Program-made: the position numbers and the translations under genes | Assembly (NCBI RefSeq): GCF_000826185.2 | Contig: NZ_LN648874.1 | Span: 496,001 to 560,000 of the forward strand | DNA: 64,000 nucleotides | Reading direction: 5' to 3' | Origin: Microbacterium gorillae | GTDB lineage: Bacteria > Actinomycetota > Actinomycetes > Actinomycetales > Microbacteriaceae | Shown here: positions 44,636-53,856 of the stretch, piece after piece | Numbering within the stretch: position 1 is the first letter of the stretch | Layout: every line of letters begins with the position of its first letter | The notes under the pieces: model-generated | What the model was told of the DNA's origin: nothing | Databases searched by the model: none | What the model saw: the letters and a program-made list of their open reading frames with translations, nothing else

Positions 44636-46585
44636 ATGGCTGGCTGGCTCACCGCGACCCCCGCCCTTATCGTCGCGACCATCGTGCTCTTCGTTCCCGG
44701 GCTCGCCATCCTGGCGTCGTCCGGGGTGCGGGGCCTGCGCCTGTGGGCACTCGCCGCCCCGGTCTCGGTGGCGCTGATCGGCGTGACCGCGATCGTTCTC
44801 GAGCCGCTGGGCATGAGGTTCACCCCGCTCTCCGCCGCGCTGGCCACCGCGATCGTCGCGGTCATCGCCTTCGGCGCACGGCGTCTGCTGGTGCGGCGGT
44901 GGCCGCGGCGGACCTTCGGCGAGGCCGCATCGGACCCCGCCCCCACCCGGTGGGGTCGTGTCGTCATGGTGCTCGGCCTCGTGCTGGGTGCCAGTGTGAT
45001 GGCCGTCCGACTCATGCGGGCCTTCGGCTCACCCGAGGCCGTCGCGCAGCTCTTCGACAACATCTTCCATCTCAACGCCATCGCCATCATCGCCGCCACC
45101 GGTCACGGCTCTTCCCTGACGATCGGCAACCTCACTCCGGCTTCAGCCGGTTTCTACCCCGCCGGTTTCCACGATGCCGCGGCCCTCGTGCTCGCAAGCG
45201 GGCTGTCGGACACCCCCGCCGCACTCTCCGCCACCGCCCTGGTGCTCTGCTCGGTCGCTTGGCCGTTGGGCCTGGCCTACCTCGGTACCCGGCTCTTCGG
45301 AACGCGTCCGATGGTCTTCGTCGCCGTGGGTGTCCTGGCCCCGGGCCTGACGGCGTTCCCCTACCGGATGCTGTCCTTCGGGGTGCTGTACTCCTTCCTT
45401 GCGGCTCTGACGCTTCTCCCGGCCCTGTGGGCCGTGCTGCTGGAACTGTTCGGCACCACTCGGACGCCCCCGCTCCCGATCCTTTCGGCAGCCTCCCTCA
45501 CCGCGGCCGTGGCCGTGGGCGTGGGCTTGTGCCACCCGAGCGTGATCGTCGCGACGTTGCTGCTCGCCGCGCCCTGGGCGATCGCCCGGTGGATTCGTGC
45601 CCTCCGCGACCGAACGGACGTCGGGATCATCACGGCGCTCGTGGCGGTGTATCTCGTCGGCACGGTGGTGGTGTTCCTCAAGGCTCGACCGCAGCTCACG
45701 GCCGCACCGTGGGATGCCTCCCAGTCGTGGAAACAGGCGGCGCGCTCCGTCGCTCTCCTGTCACCGACCACCATGACCACGTCCTGGGCGCTCGTGGGTC
45801 TGCTGGCCGTCGGCGCCGTCGCCGCCGTCGTGACGTGGCGACGCTCCTGGCCGATGCTCGCGGCGTACGTCGTGATGGCCGGGTTCTACGTTGCGGCGGC
45901 GACGGTCCCCGCCGGCCCCATCCGCGATTTCCTCGTCGGCGTCTGGTACCGCGACACCGAACGCCTCACCGCCCTGCTCATGATCGCCGCAGTGCCGCTG
46001 CTCATCGGAGGCGCCGTCGTCGTGGGGGACGGGGTGGCCGCTCTCGTTCGCAGACTCGGGCGAGAGCCGGTTCCCCTCATCGCGGCCGCGGTCGTCGTGA
46101 CGCTGCTGGCGATTCCCGTGCAACTCTCCGGAGCGCGCGAGGGGGCGAGCTGGGTCGCGGTGGCCTTCGGTCAGACAGGTTCCACCGCGCTGCTGAGTCC
46201 GGATGAGCGCGTCGTCCTCGCGCGCGTGGCCGAAATCGTGCCGGCCGGGGACGTGGTGGTCGGCGATCCGATCACCGGCGCCTCCCTCACACCGGCCTTC
46301 TCGGGTCGCATGGCTCTCGCTCCCCACGTGTTCGGTACACGCACGCCGGACGAACAGTACCTGCTCGATCACTGGGACGAAGCGGGCACCAATCCCGAGG
46401 TCTGCCGCATCATTCGAGAGAAGAAGGCGTACTGGGCGCTGGAGTTCGGTCGCAAAGGCGTGCTCGGGGGCACGGCTGATCGCATCAGCGGCGCCGACGC
46501 GTTGACACCCAAGCCGCCGGTCGGCATCACCCTGGTCACACGCGTCGGTGAGGCCGCGCTCTTCGAGGCCACCGCCTGCCGCTGA
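44636..46585 (+). CDS. DUF6541 family polytopic membrane protein
   Basis: This 649-residue protein has about 13 TM helices and a soluble extracytoplasmic C-terminal domain (~residues 500-649, with PAGDVVVGDPITGASLTPAF). It begins MAGWLTATPALIVATIVLFV. The layout (many TM helices plus an exposed C-terminal domain) is like GT-C enzymes that use polyprenyl-linked sugars, and a loop with FDNIFHLNAIAIIAATGHGS could be the active-site loop. DUF6541 is of unknown function. Its divergent GT2 neighbour could provide the donor. GGAAGG lies just before the ATG at 44636. Confidence 0.8.
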   Translation: MAGWLTATPALIVATIVLFVPGLAILASSGVRGLRLWALAAPVSVALIGVTAIVLEPLGMRFTPLSAALATAIVAVIAFGARRLLVRRWPRRTFGEAASDPAPTRWGRVVMVLGLVLGASVMAVRLMRAFGSPEAVAQLFDNIFHLNAIAIIAATGHGSSLTIGNLTPASAGFYPAGFHDAAALVLASGLSDTPAALSATALVLCSVAWPLGLAYLGTRLFGTRPMVFVAVGVLAPGLTAFPYRMLSFGVLYSFLAALTLLPALWAVLLELFGTTRTPPLPILSAASLTAAVAVGVGLCHPSVIVATLLLAAPWAIARWIRALRDRTDVGIITALVAVYLVGTVVVFLKARPQLTAAPWDASQSWKQAARSVALLSPTTMTTSWALVGLLAVGAVAAVVTWRRSWPMLAAYVVMAGFYVAAATVPAGPIRDFLVGVWYRDTERLTALLMIAAVPLLIGGAVVVGDGVAALVRRLGREPVPLIAAAVVVTLLAIPVQLSGAREGASWVAVAFGQTGSTALLSPDERVVLARVAEIVPAGDVVVGDPITGASLTPAFSGRMALAPHVFGTRTPDEQYLLDHWDEAGTNPEVCRIIREKKAYWALEFGRKGVLGGTADRISGADALTPKPPVGITLVTRVGEAALFEATACR

Positions 46586-46600
46586 CTCGGACGCGAATGT

Positions 46601-46642
46601 GAACGGGCCGATCTCCCGGTGGGACGATCGGCCCGTTCTTTT
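46601..46642. terminator. Hairpin terminator with U-tract after the DUF6541 gene
   Basis: GAACGGGCCGAT pairs with ATCGGCCCGTTC and is followed by TTTT on the plus strand. It lies 15 bp after the DUF6541 stop codon and just before the convergent CWB2 gene. Confidence 0.85.
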
Positions 46643-46647
46643 CGCGA

Positions 46648-48066
46648 TCAGCGCTTCGAGCGCGTGTAGCCCGCGGCGCGGGCCGCGGCCTCGGTGGCGA
46701 AGCATTCCTCGGGCTTGGTCCGGTCGTAGAACGCTCCCCCTGGCACGTGATAGAGCATCGAATCGGCGTTGCCCTTGATCGGAGCCCAGGACGGGCAGGA
46801 CCAGTCCGGCAACGGCGACGTCCGGTCGGGGGTGCCGATCATCGCGGAGGGGCCGGAGGTGCGGGTCACGGAGACGTATCCGGGGTTCGAGCCACGCACG
46901 GTGACCGTCAGTCGCTTGCCGGCGGCCGAAGCGGGCACGGTCAGCGTCGCCCCCTTCGCACCCCCGATCGTCGCGCCGTCGGCGGCCCAGGAATACGTGA
47001 AGGTCGTGTCGGCCGTCCACCCGCGCGTGTTGGCGGTGACGGTCTCCCCGACGACGGGAGAGCCGCTGATGGACGGTGCTGCGGAGGTCAGGCAACGAAG
47101 ACCGGAGGCTGCGGCATCACTCACCACGCCCGGGCCTCCGAGGACCGTCGTGGATGATCCGCCCAGGCGATGCATCGAGTCGCTGACCGACTCCGGCAGG
47201 CAGTCGGGGCGCGTGATGTACATCGCCGCCCCACGGGACCCCGCAAGTGCCGCACCCGCGAGGGCGTCCGGGAAGTTGGCGCCGGTGGCCAAGAACGTCG
47301 ACGTCGCTCCCACGGCGCCGAAGAAGTGCTCGTTCAGCCGGACGGCCGTGTCGTAGCGATCGGGTCCGCCCTGGCGCGTGACGGCGAACGACGCGGAGAG
47401 CTGGTTCGCGATGGACGCCGACACCGCACCCTCGCCGCCGGCGATGGTGACGTCCCGAACACCGAGACTCTTCAGCGTCTGGATCACCCCGTTCGGCACC
47501 CGCGACTGCATTCCGTCCACCAGCACCACCGGCGCCTTCTGCAACGCCGCTCCGCCGGTCGCCGCGAGTGCGTCCGGGAAGGAACGGCCGGTGGCGATGA
47601 CGGCCGAGGTCGGTGCGGAGTCGGCGAACGCGTTCTGCACGATCTTCAGCCCGGTCGCATAGCGATCCACGTCCCCCCAGCGGTCGGTGGGGGCGATGGC
47701 CTTCAGCTGGTTCACGGCCTTCGCGCTCACCGCTCCCGTGCCGCCGACGACGTGGATCCGCTGCGGCTGGAGGCGCCGCACTTCCGCCAGGACGTTGTCC
47801 GGGACGGCCGCCGTCGGGGTCAGCAGCAAGGGGCCACCGAGTGCGGACGCGGCCGCTGCCGCGCTCAACGCGTCCGGGAACTGCGTTCCCGTCGCGAGGA
47901 AGACCACGGGCACCGGAGCGGCGTACCGCTGGGACACCGCGACCGCCGTGGCGTAGCGATCGGCGCCCGCGAGCCGAGTGGTGCCCGCAGCCGCCGCGGG
48001 CTGAGCGGTGAGAAGAACGCCGGCCATGATGACCGTCGTCCAGAAAGCGATCCGTGATGTCCTCAC
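46648..48066 (-). CDS. Secreted CWB2 cell-wall-binding protein with C-terminal sunset-type domain
   Basis: This 472-residue secreted protein has a signal peptide (RIAFWTTVIMAGVLLTAQPA, cleavage after AAAA) and three CWB2 repeats. Each opens with a DRY motif (GADRYATAVAV, DVDRYATGLKI, GPDRYDTAVRL) and contains FPDALA/S and GG-x-GAVS/GVVS. A beta domain follows (~residues 335-410). The last ~50 residues, WAPIKGNADSMLYHVPGGAF to CFATEAAARAAGYTRSKR, match the sunset domain found in secreted actinobacterial proteins. CWB2 triplets bind anionic wall polymers in clostridia. It faces away from the epimerase gene and flanks the sugar dehydrogenase. Confidence 0.88.
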   Translation of the reverse strand: MRTSRIAFWTTVIMAGVLLTAQPAAAAGTTRLAGADRYATAVAVSQRYAAPVPVVFLATGTQFPDALSAAAAASALGGPLLLTPTAAVPDNVLAEVRRLQPQRIHVVGGTGAVSAKAVNQLKAIAPTDRWGDVDRYATGLKIVQNAFADSAPTSAVIATGRSFPDALAATGGAALQKAPVVLVDGMQSRVPNGVIQTLKSLGVRDVTIAGGEGAVSASIANQLSASFAVTRQGGPDRYDTAVRLNEHFFGAVGATSTFLATGANFPDALAGAALAGSRGAAMYITRPDCLPESVSDSMHRLGGSSTTVLGGPGVVSDAAASGLRCLTSAAPSISGSPVVGETVTANTRGWTADTTFTYSWAADGATIGGAKGATLTVPASAAGKRLTVTVRGSNPGYVSVTRTSGPSAMIGTPDRTSPLPDWSCPSWAPIKGNADSMLYHVPGGAFYDRTKPEECFATEAAARAAGYTRSKR

Positions 48067-48154
48067 GCCGACAGACCTCCAAAGATGAGTGAATTCTCAC
48101 GTTATCGGTCCGTCGTCACCGCGATCAAACCGCGTCCGTCCTCGCACGGACGAC

Positions 48155-48185
48155 GACGCCGCCCCGAATCGTCCGGAGCGGCGTC
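48155..48185 (-). terminator. Hairpin after the nucleotide-sugar dehydrogenase gene
   Basis: GACGCCGC pairs with GCGGCGTC, with a second CCG/CGG stem inside a short loop. It lies 15 bp after the dehydrogenase stop on the minus strand and separates it from the CWB2 gene. Confidence 0.6.
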
Positions 48186-48199
48186 GAGAGCGCGTCAGA

Positions 48200-49495
48200 T
48201 CAGACGGCGGCACCGACCACGATGCGCGAGGTGCCCACCCAGCGCTCGGCGGACGAGGCGTTGCGGCCATCCACGAGCAGCCTGACGCCGGGGAGATCGG
48301 CGGGACCGACCTCGCGGTAGTCGGCATGGTCGGTCTGCAGCACGGCGACATCGGCAGCCTCACCGAAGTGGTACGGCTCGAAGCCCAAGCGACGCAGCTC
48401 GTCGTCACTGTAGAGCGGGTCGTGGACGAAGACCTCCGCGCCGCGAGCGCGAAGCGCGTCGACGGCGGGGAAGACGCCGGAGAACGCGGTCTCCTTCACG
48501 CCGCCGCGATACGCGGCCCCCAGCACCACGGCGCGCAGGCCGGAGAGCGAACCGAGCAGGCTCTCGGCCTGGGCTACCAGGCGCTCGGGCATCGAGGCGT
48601 TCAGCAGGCGCGCGGTGCGCACGATGTCGGCGTCCGGGTCGGTTGAGAGGTACAGCCGCGGGTAGACCGGGATGCAGTGGCCGCCGACGGCGATGCCGGG
48701 ACGGTGGATGTGGCTGTACGGCTGCGAGTTGCACGCGTCGATGACCTTGTACACGTCGATACCGTGCGAGGCGGCGAACAGGCCGAACTGATTGGCCAGA
48801 CCGATGTTGACGTCGCGATACGTGGTCTCGGCGAGCTTGGCCATCTCGGAGGCCTCGGTCGAGCCGAGGTCCCACACGCCGTTCGGCCGGTCCAGGTCCG
48901 GGCGCTCATCGAACTGCAGCACGGCTTCGTAGAACTCGCGCGCACGACGAGTGCCCTCCGGGGAGAGCGCACCGATGAGCTTCGGGTACTTGCGGAGGTC
49001 CGCGAAGACGCGGCCGGTGAGGACGCGCTCGGGCGAGTAGACGACGTGGAAGTCCACACCCTCCGTCAGGCCAGAACCCTCCTCCAGCATCGGCTTCCAG
49101 CGATCGCGCGTGGTGCCGACCGGCAGCGTCGTCTCGTAGGAGACCAGCGTCCCGGCGGTGAGGTGTTCGGCGAGCGAACGCGTCGCGGAGTCCATGTACT
49201 GGAAGTCCGGCTCCCACGTCTCATCGTTGACGAAGACGGGCGCGACGAGAACGACGGCGTCAGCGCCCGGGATGGCCTCGGCGTAATCGGTGGTGGCACG
49301 AAGCTTGCCGGCCGGGACGAGCTCGGCGAGCTTCTCGGCCAGGTGCGCTTCGCCAGGGAACGGTTCCTGGCCGGCGTTGATCGTGTCGACGGCCCGCTGG
49401 TTGACGTCCACACCGATCACCTCATGACCGGAATCCGCGAACTGAACAGCAAGGGGCAAGCCGATTTTTCCAAGGGCCACAACGGCGATACGCAT
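48200..49495 (-). CDS. wecC: Nucleotide-sugar dehydrogenase (UDP-ManNAc or UDP-Glc type)
   Basis: This 431-residue NAD-dependent enzyme oxidises a UDP-sugar to its uronic acid. The N-terminal Rossmann motif is IAVVALGKIGLPLAVQFADS; the substrate region reads SYETTLPVGTTRDRW and VVYSPERVLTG. The catalytic Cys is in PGIAVGGHCIPVYP near residue 266, a form common in UDP-N-acetylmannosamine dehydrogenases. The nearby WecB supports UDP-ManNAcA as product, but UDP-glucuronate is also possible. The ATG at 49495 fits the family; the open frame continues further upstream without homology. It is divergent from the CWB2-epimerase gene. Confidence 0.85.
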   Translation of the reverse strand: MRIAVVALGKIGLPLAVQFADSGHEVIGVDVNQRAVDTINAGQEPFPGEAHLAEKLAELVPAGKLRATTDYAEAIPGADAVVLVAPVFVNDETWEPDFQYMDSATRSLAEHLTAGTLVSYETTLPVGTTRDRWKPMLEEGSGLTEGVDFHVVYSPERVLTGRVFADLRKYPKLIGALSPEGTRRAREFYEAVLQFDERPDLDRPNGVWDLGSTEASEMAKLAETTYRDVNIGLANQFGLFAASHGIDVYKVIDACNSQPYSHIHRPGIAVGGHCIPVYPRLYLSTDPDADIVRTARLLNASMPERLVAQAESLLGSLSGLRAVVLGAAYRGGVKETAFSGVFPAVDALRARGAEVFVHDPLYSDDELRRLGFEPYHFGEAADVAVLQTDHADYREVGPADLPGVRLLVDGRNASSAERWVGTSRIVVGAAV

Positions 49496-49634
49496 GAGGA
49501 CCAGTCTATCGACTCGACCAGAACCGAAACTGACAGCGCCAACGGGCGGTCGGTGCGTGTGCCGCGTCCGCCCGGGACCGCTCGCCCCGATCCGGCCGCC
49601 CGGCGCGCGAGCGGCCGTGTGGTATCCATGACAC

Positions 49635-51626
49635 ATGCTTGCCAAGGGATCGATCCGGAGAGCCCGCCTGCGCCGCGCTGTCGTCGCGATCACCCTCGGC
49701 GCGGCTCTCGCGCTGTCCGGCACCGTCTCCCCCGCCCTCGCGAATGTCGGCCCTCCTCCCGTATCGACGGTGCAGAGCGCCGCGGGAACCATCACGCGCT
49801 TGGCCGGCGTCGACCGCTACGCCACCTCCGTCGCCGTCTCCCGGACGTTTCCGGCGAAGACCGACGCCGTCTTCGTCGCCACCGGTGCTGACTTCCCCGA
49901 TGCGCTGTCCGGCGCCGCTGCTGCGGCCTCGAAGAAGTCGCCGGTCCTGCTCACTCCGCGCGACCAGCTCCCGGCCTCCGTCGCCGCCGAGATCAAGCGT
50001 CTGGCACCGAAACGGATCTACGTCCTCGGTGGGTCCGGCGTGGTGTCCGGTCGGGTGGTCTCCACGCTCGCCGGCATCGCACCCACGCAACGCATCTCGG
50101 GGGTGACCCGGTATGAGACCGCGAGTGCGATCGTGAAGAAGTTCTTCCCGTCCGCGCCCGAAGTCATCCTCGCCACCGGCCGCACTTCCGCCGATGCCCT
50201 CGTCGCCGGAGCGGCGGGCGGATCCCGTTCCGTGCCGACGCTGATGATCGACGGAACCCGGGACACCGTGGACAACGCGACCCTGCAGACCTTGAAGGAG
50301 CTGGGGACGACGACGATCCGCATCGCGGGTGGGCACGGCGCCATCAGCATCCGCATCGAGCAGCAACTCCGCACGGCGGGGTACGACGTCCACCGTTCCG
50401 GCGGCGCCAGCCGGTTCGAGACGGCCGTCGAGCTGATGGCGGCGATCGGGCCGGAGAACCCCACCGCCGTCTACCTGGCGACCGGCACCGACTTCCCGGA
50501 CGCCCTCTCCGCAGCAGCCGTCACCGGCGGGCGCTCAGCCGCGCTCATCCTCGGCACGAGTGCCTGTCTGCCCACGGTCTCCGCACAGGCGCTGAACAAG
50601 CTCGCCGATGTTCCCCGGTTCGTCGTCGGTGGTACTGCCGTCCTCTCCGACGCCGCCGCGTCCGGACGATCCTGCGGCGACACCGTACCGAAGCAGGGCA
50701 CCTGGCGAACGTCGGGTTTCACGTTCTCGACCGCGGTCGACGCGCCGTACGCCGATCGCCCTCCCGTCGATGTCCACGATCCGAGCATCCGCCTGGACTC
50801 CACCGGCCTGCGCATCTACAACCGCGTCGACAACGGGCAGCGCGCCGACCACCCCGTCGCGTACGCGCAGTACGGGATCTCCGCGCTCGCCGAGTACCAG
50901 CGCACCGGTGAAAGAGTGTGGCTGGACCGTGCCACCCGACACGCGCAGCGGCTGATAGAGATGCACACCGATCGGGGCGAGGCGTGGTTCTACCCGTACC
51001 TGTTCCCGTGGACCTATCCCGGCGTGCGGATGGGGTCCCAGTGGTGGTCGATGATGGCGCAGGGTGAAGCTCTGTCGCTGTTCACCCGCCTCTACGAGGA
51101 GACCGGGGACGAACAGTGGAAGGGCGCCGCGGATCACACGTGGCAGAGCTTCCTCTCCCCGCGCTCGACATCGGAACCGTGGGGCGTGATGACGGACGGA
51201 GGGCGACTGTGGCTTGAGGAGTACGCCGCCAACGTCCCTCCGTTGATGGCACTGAACGGCCACATCTTCGCGGTGTTCGGCCTCTACGACTACTACAAGC
51301 TCACCGGTGACGCGACGGTGCTGAAGTATCTCGACGGGGCGACCACAGCCGTTCTGGAGGTGATGCCCGCCATCCGCAAGCCCGGCGGCGTGTCCTACTA
51401 CTGCGCGCGAGCGAACTTCTGCCAGACGAAGACCTGGCAGAACGCCGCCTATCATCCGATCCACATCTGGCAGCTGCGCACCCTCGCGCGACTGACGTCC
51501 GACGGCCGCTTCACCACCTGGGCGGACCGCCTGCGCTCGGACGTCCCGGGTTCGTCGACGATGACCGACCAGCTCGATGGAGCGTGGCCGATCATCGAAG
51601 CCGACCCCCTCGACGTCGGGGAATGA
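49635..51626 (+). CDS. Secreted CWB2 wall-binding protein fused to a D-glucuronyl C5-epimerase domain
   Basis: This 663-residue secreted protein has a signal peptide (RLRRAVVAITLGAALALSGT, cleavage near SPALA) and three CWB2 repeats at about 50-350 (GVDRYATSVAV, GVTRYETASAI, GASRFETAVEL, each with a DAL motif). The C-terminal ~280 residues match D-glucuronyl C5-epimerase: GEAWFYPYLFPWTYPGVRMG, WWSMMAQGEALSLFTRLYEE, EEYAANVPPLMALNGHIFAV and FGLYDYYKLTGD. Such epimerases turn glucuronate into iduronate in a polymer. Here it would act outside the cell, held to the wall by CWB2. The stop lies 2 bp from the convergent acyltransferase stop. Confidence 0.86.
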   Translation: MLAKGSIRRARLRRAVVAITLGAALALSGTVSPALANVGPPPVSTVQSAAGTITRLAGVDRYATSVAVSRTFPAKTDAVFVATGADFPDALSGAAAAASKKSPVLLTPRDQLPASVAAEIKRLAPKRIYVLGGSGVVSGRVVSTLAGIAPTQRISGVTRYETASAIVKKFFPSAPEVILATGRTSADALVAGAAGGSRSVPTLMIDGTRDTVDNATLQTLKELGTTTIRIAGGHGAISIRIEQQLRTAGYDVHRSGGASRFETAVELMAAIGPENPTAVYLATGTDFPDALSAAAVTGGRSAALILGTSACLPTVSAQALNKLADVPRFVVGGTAVLSDAAASGRSCGDTVPKQGTWRTSGFTFSTAVDAPYADRPPVDVHDPSIRLDSTGLRIYNRVDNGQRADHPVAYAQYGISALAEYQRTGERVWLDRATRHAQRLIEMHTDRGEAWFYPYLFPWTYPGVRMGSQWWSMMAQGEALSLFTRLYEETGDEQWKGAADHTWQSFLSPRSTSEPWGVMTDGGRLWLEEYAANVPPLMALNGHIFAVFGLYDYYKLTGDATVLKYLDGATTAVLEVMPAIRKPGGVSYYCARANFCQTKTWQNAAYHPIHIWQLRTLARLTSDGRFTTWADRLRSDVPGSSTMTDQLDGAWPIIEADPLDVGE

Positions 51627-51628
51627 CC

Positions 51629-52696
51629 TCAGAAGAGGCGTCGCACCATCGGCACGCGGCGGGCGAGCAGCACGATCGCGAATGAGATCAGGACGACGGC
51701 CACCCACTGCACCGTGGCGAGCACGGCCGAACCCGGCGCGGCGTGGAAGATCGGGAGGGCGCGGAGTCCGAGCATGACGGCGAAGTGCACCAGGAACACG
51801 CCGAAGGCCGCATCCGAGATCGCGGTGACGAACGCGGCGAGGCGTCCGGTGGGCGCGAACTCCGCGAATACGGAATTGCCGACCACGAAGCACCCCAGCG
51901 CGGCCAGCGCGACGGCCGGGCCGTAGTACGACACCGGGACGAGTGCGTTCAGGACCGGAGCCTGCGCACGCAGACCGAACTGCACGATCAACCCGGCGAT
52001 GACGGCCAGCGTTCCGACCGTCGCGAACACGAGTCCTGGGCCCCGCAGCACGACGGCACGCAGCGCCCATCCGGCGAGGAAGTATCCGACGTACGGCAGC
52101 CACTGGGTGAGCGCCACGAGTGCGGTGCTCGTCGGCACCCCGAGCACCGTGAGCACTCCCGCGCTCGAGGTGGTCAGCACGGTGGCACCGAGCACGATGC
52201 CGGCGAACCACAGCGCTCGCCGTTCGCCTCCCTGCGTGAGGAAGGCGGACAGCACCGGCGCGACGGCATACAGCCCCACGATCAACCAGAGGAAGTACAG
52301 GTGCGTGTACGGACGCCCCTCGACGACGGACGCGATCGCCGCGCCCGCGCCGGTCGGTTTCTCCGTCAACCAGACGCGGAAGACCACGATGTAGAAGATC
52401 TGCCAGAACACGAACGCCGGCGCGAGGCGCACGAGGCGTCGCCGATAGAACGCGACCGGTCCCCCGGCGTGCTGGCGAGGAGCGAGGACGAGCGCTCCGG
52501 AGAGCATCACGAACACCGGGACGACCCAGATGAAGCCGATGTCCATCGCCACGGCGTACCACCAGCCGCCGTCATGCGGGCGAGCCGGGTCGCCGACGAC
52601 CGCGCCGAAGACGTGGATCGCGATGACGCCGACGATGCTGATGACGCGGAGGAGATCGTACGACCAGCGCCGCGGGGAGGAGGTGGGTGAGGACAT
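51629..52696 (-). CDS. Acyltransferase family 3 membrane protein
   Basis: This 355-residue protein has about ten TM helices and the acyltransferase-3 pattern. The N-terminal helix reads YDLLRVISIVGVIAIHVFGA with the conserved His, and FYRRRLVRLAPAFVFWQIFY carries the Arg-rich loop. These enzymes O-acetylate or otherwise acylate surface sugars using cytosolic acyl donors. It probably modifies the glycan made by this locus. The ATG start is 52696. It is divergent from the GT4 gene. Confidence 0.88.
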   Translation of the reverse strand: MSSPTSSPRRWSYDLLRVISIVGVIAIHVFGAVVGDPARPHDGGWWYAVAMDIGFIWVVPVFVMLSGALVLAPRQHAGGPVAFYRRRLVRLAPAFVFWQIFYIVVFRVWLTEKPTGAGAAIASVVEGRPYTHLYFLWLIVGLYAVAPVLSAFLTQGGERRALWFAGIVLGATVLTTSSAGVLTVLGVPTSTALVALTQWLPYVGYFLAGWALRAVVLRGPGLVFATVGTLAVIAGLIVQFGLRAQAPVLNALVPVSYYGPAVALAALGCFVVGNSVFAEFAPTGRLAAFVTAISDAAFGVFLVHFAVMLGLRALPIFHAAPGSAVLATVQWVAVVLISFAIVLLARRVPMVRRLF

Positions 52697-52758
52697 CGCC
52701 CCCGATCCTACCGAGGCGTTCCGGGAGTCCTCCGCGGCGCCGCTGATACGATCGACCG

Positions 52759-53856
52759 GTGCGGATCACCCTCTTGTCCACCTGGTATCCGTCGCCCGCA
52801 GCCCCCGGCTCCGGGGTGTTCGTGCAGAAGGACGCGGAAGTGCTGGCGACCGAGCACGACGTCCACGTGATCCACCTGGTTCCGCCCGCCGCCGCGGCCG
52901 AAGCGCGGGACTTCTCCGACGGCGGCGTCCGGGTGACGCGCGTGCCGATGTCGACACGGAATCCGATCGCGATCCTGCGCGCCGCAATCGCGATCCGACC
53001 GCACCTGCGTGACACCGACGTGCTCCACTCCCAGGCGATCAGCACGCTGCTGCCGCTGCTGTTCACCCGCGTGCGCGTGCCGTGGATTCACACTGAACAC
53101 TGGTCGGCCCTATCGAACCCGTCCTCCCTCTCACCCCTGGTCCGGTCCGGGGTCGGCGTCATCGCGCGGTTGCTGCGCCGCCCGCCGATCGTGACGGCCG
53201 TGTGCGAGTACCTGGCCGCGCCGATCCGCCGAGTGCGCAGCCGCGAGACGCGCGTGGTGCCCTGCATCGTCGAACCTCCCGCCACACTCGTCGAACCCCG
53301 ACGGGACAACGCGGCGCCGCGCCTCGTCGCCGTGGGCGGACTCGTGGACCGCAAGGACCCGCTGTGCGCGCTGCGCGCGGTGGCCCTGCTCCGGAAGGAG
53401 GGCTTCGCCGCCTCCCTCACCTGGGTCGGGGACGGACCGCTGCGCGCCGAGCTCACGGCGCTCGCGACGGACCTCGGGGTCGCCGACGCCCTCATCATCA
53501 CCGGCGTTCTCGACGCCGACGGCGTTGCGCGCGCACTCGAGGAGGCCGACCTCTTCCTGCTTCCCACCCGTGCCGAGAACTTCTGCGTCTCGGCCGCAGA
53601 GGCGATCGTGCACGGCCGTCCGGTCGTCGTGGGCGCCAACGGCGGCCAGCGCGACTACGTGACCGCAAGCAACGGCGAGGTCGTCGCCGATCAGACGCCG
53701 CGCGCGTATGCCGACGCCGTGCGACGGGTCTGGGACGCGACCGCATCATCGTCGGCGGCAGAGGTCGCCGCGACGATCGGCGACGCGTTCTCGGCGACGA
53801 CCGTGCTGCGCGGGTACACCGACGCGTACGCCGCAGCCGGGCGGGCGCAACGGTGA
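52759..53856 (+). CDS. GT4 family glycosyltransferase
   Basis: This 365-residue GT-B enzyme has the N-terminal half starting ITLLSTWYPSPAAPGSGVFV and the C-terminal half RLVAVGGLVDRKDPLCALRA, WVGDGPLRAELTALATDLG and the donor site ENFCVSAAEAIVHGRPVVVG. The EX7E motif is E-NFCVSAA-E. Sugar specificity is unknown. The start is GTG 52759. Its stop overlaps the next GT start (GTGA), so the two are translated together. Confidence 0.88.
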   Translation: MRITLLSTWYPSPAAPGSGVFVQKDAEVLATEHDVHVIHLVPPAAAAEARDFSDGGVRVTRVPMSTRNPIAILRAAIAIRPHLRDTDVLHSQAISTLLPLLFTRVRVPWIHTEHWSALSNPSSLSPLVRSGVGVIARLLRRPPIVTAVCEYLAAPIRRVRSRETRVVPCIVEPPATLVEPRRDNAAPRLVAVGGLVDRKDPLCALRAVALLRKEGFAASLTWVGDGPLRAELTALATDLGVADALIITGVLDADGVARALEEADLFLLPTRAENFCVSAAEAIVHGRPVVVGANGGQRDYVTASNGEVVADQTPRAYADAVRRVWDATASSSAAEVAATIGDAFSATTVLRGYTDAYAAAGRAQR

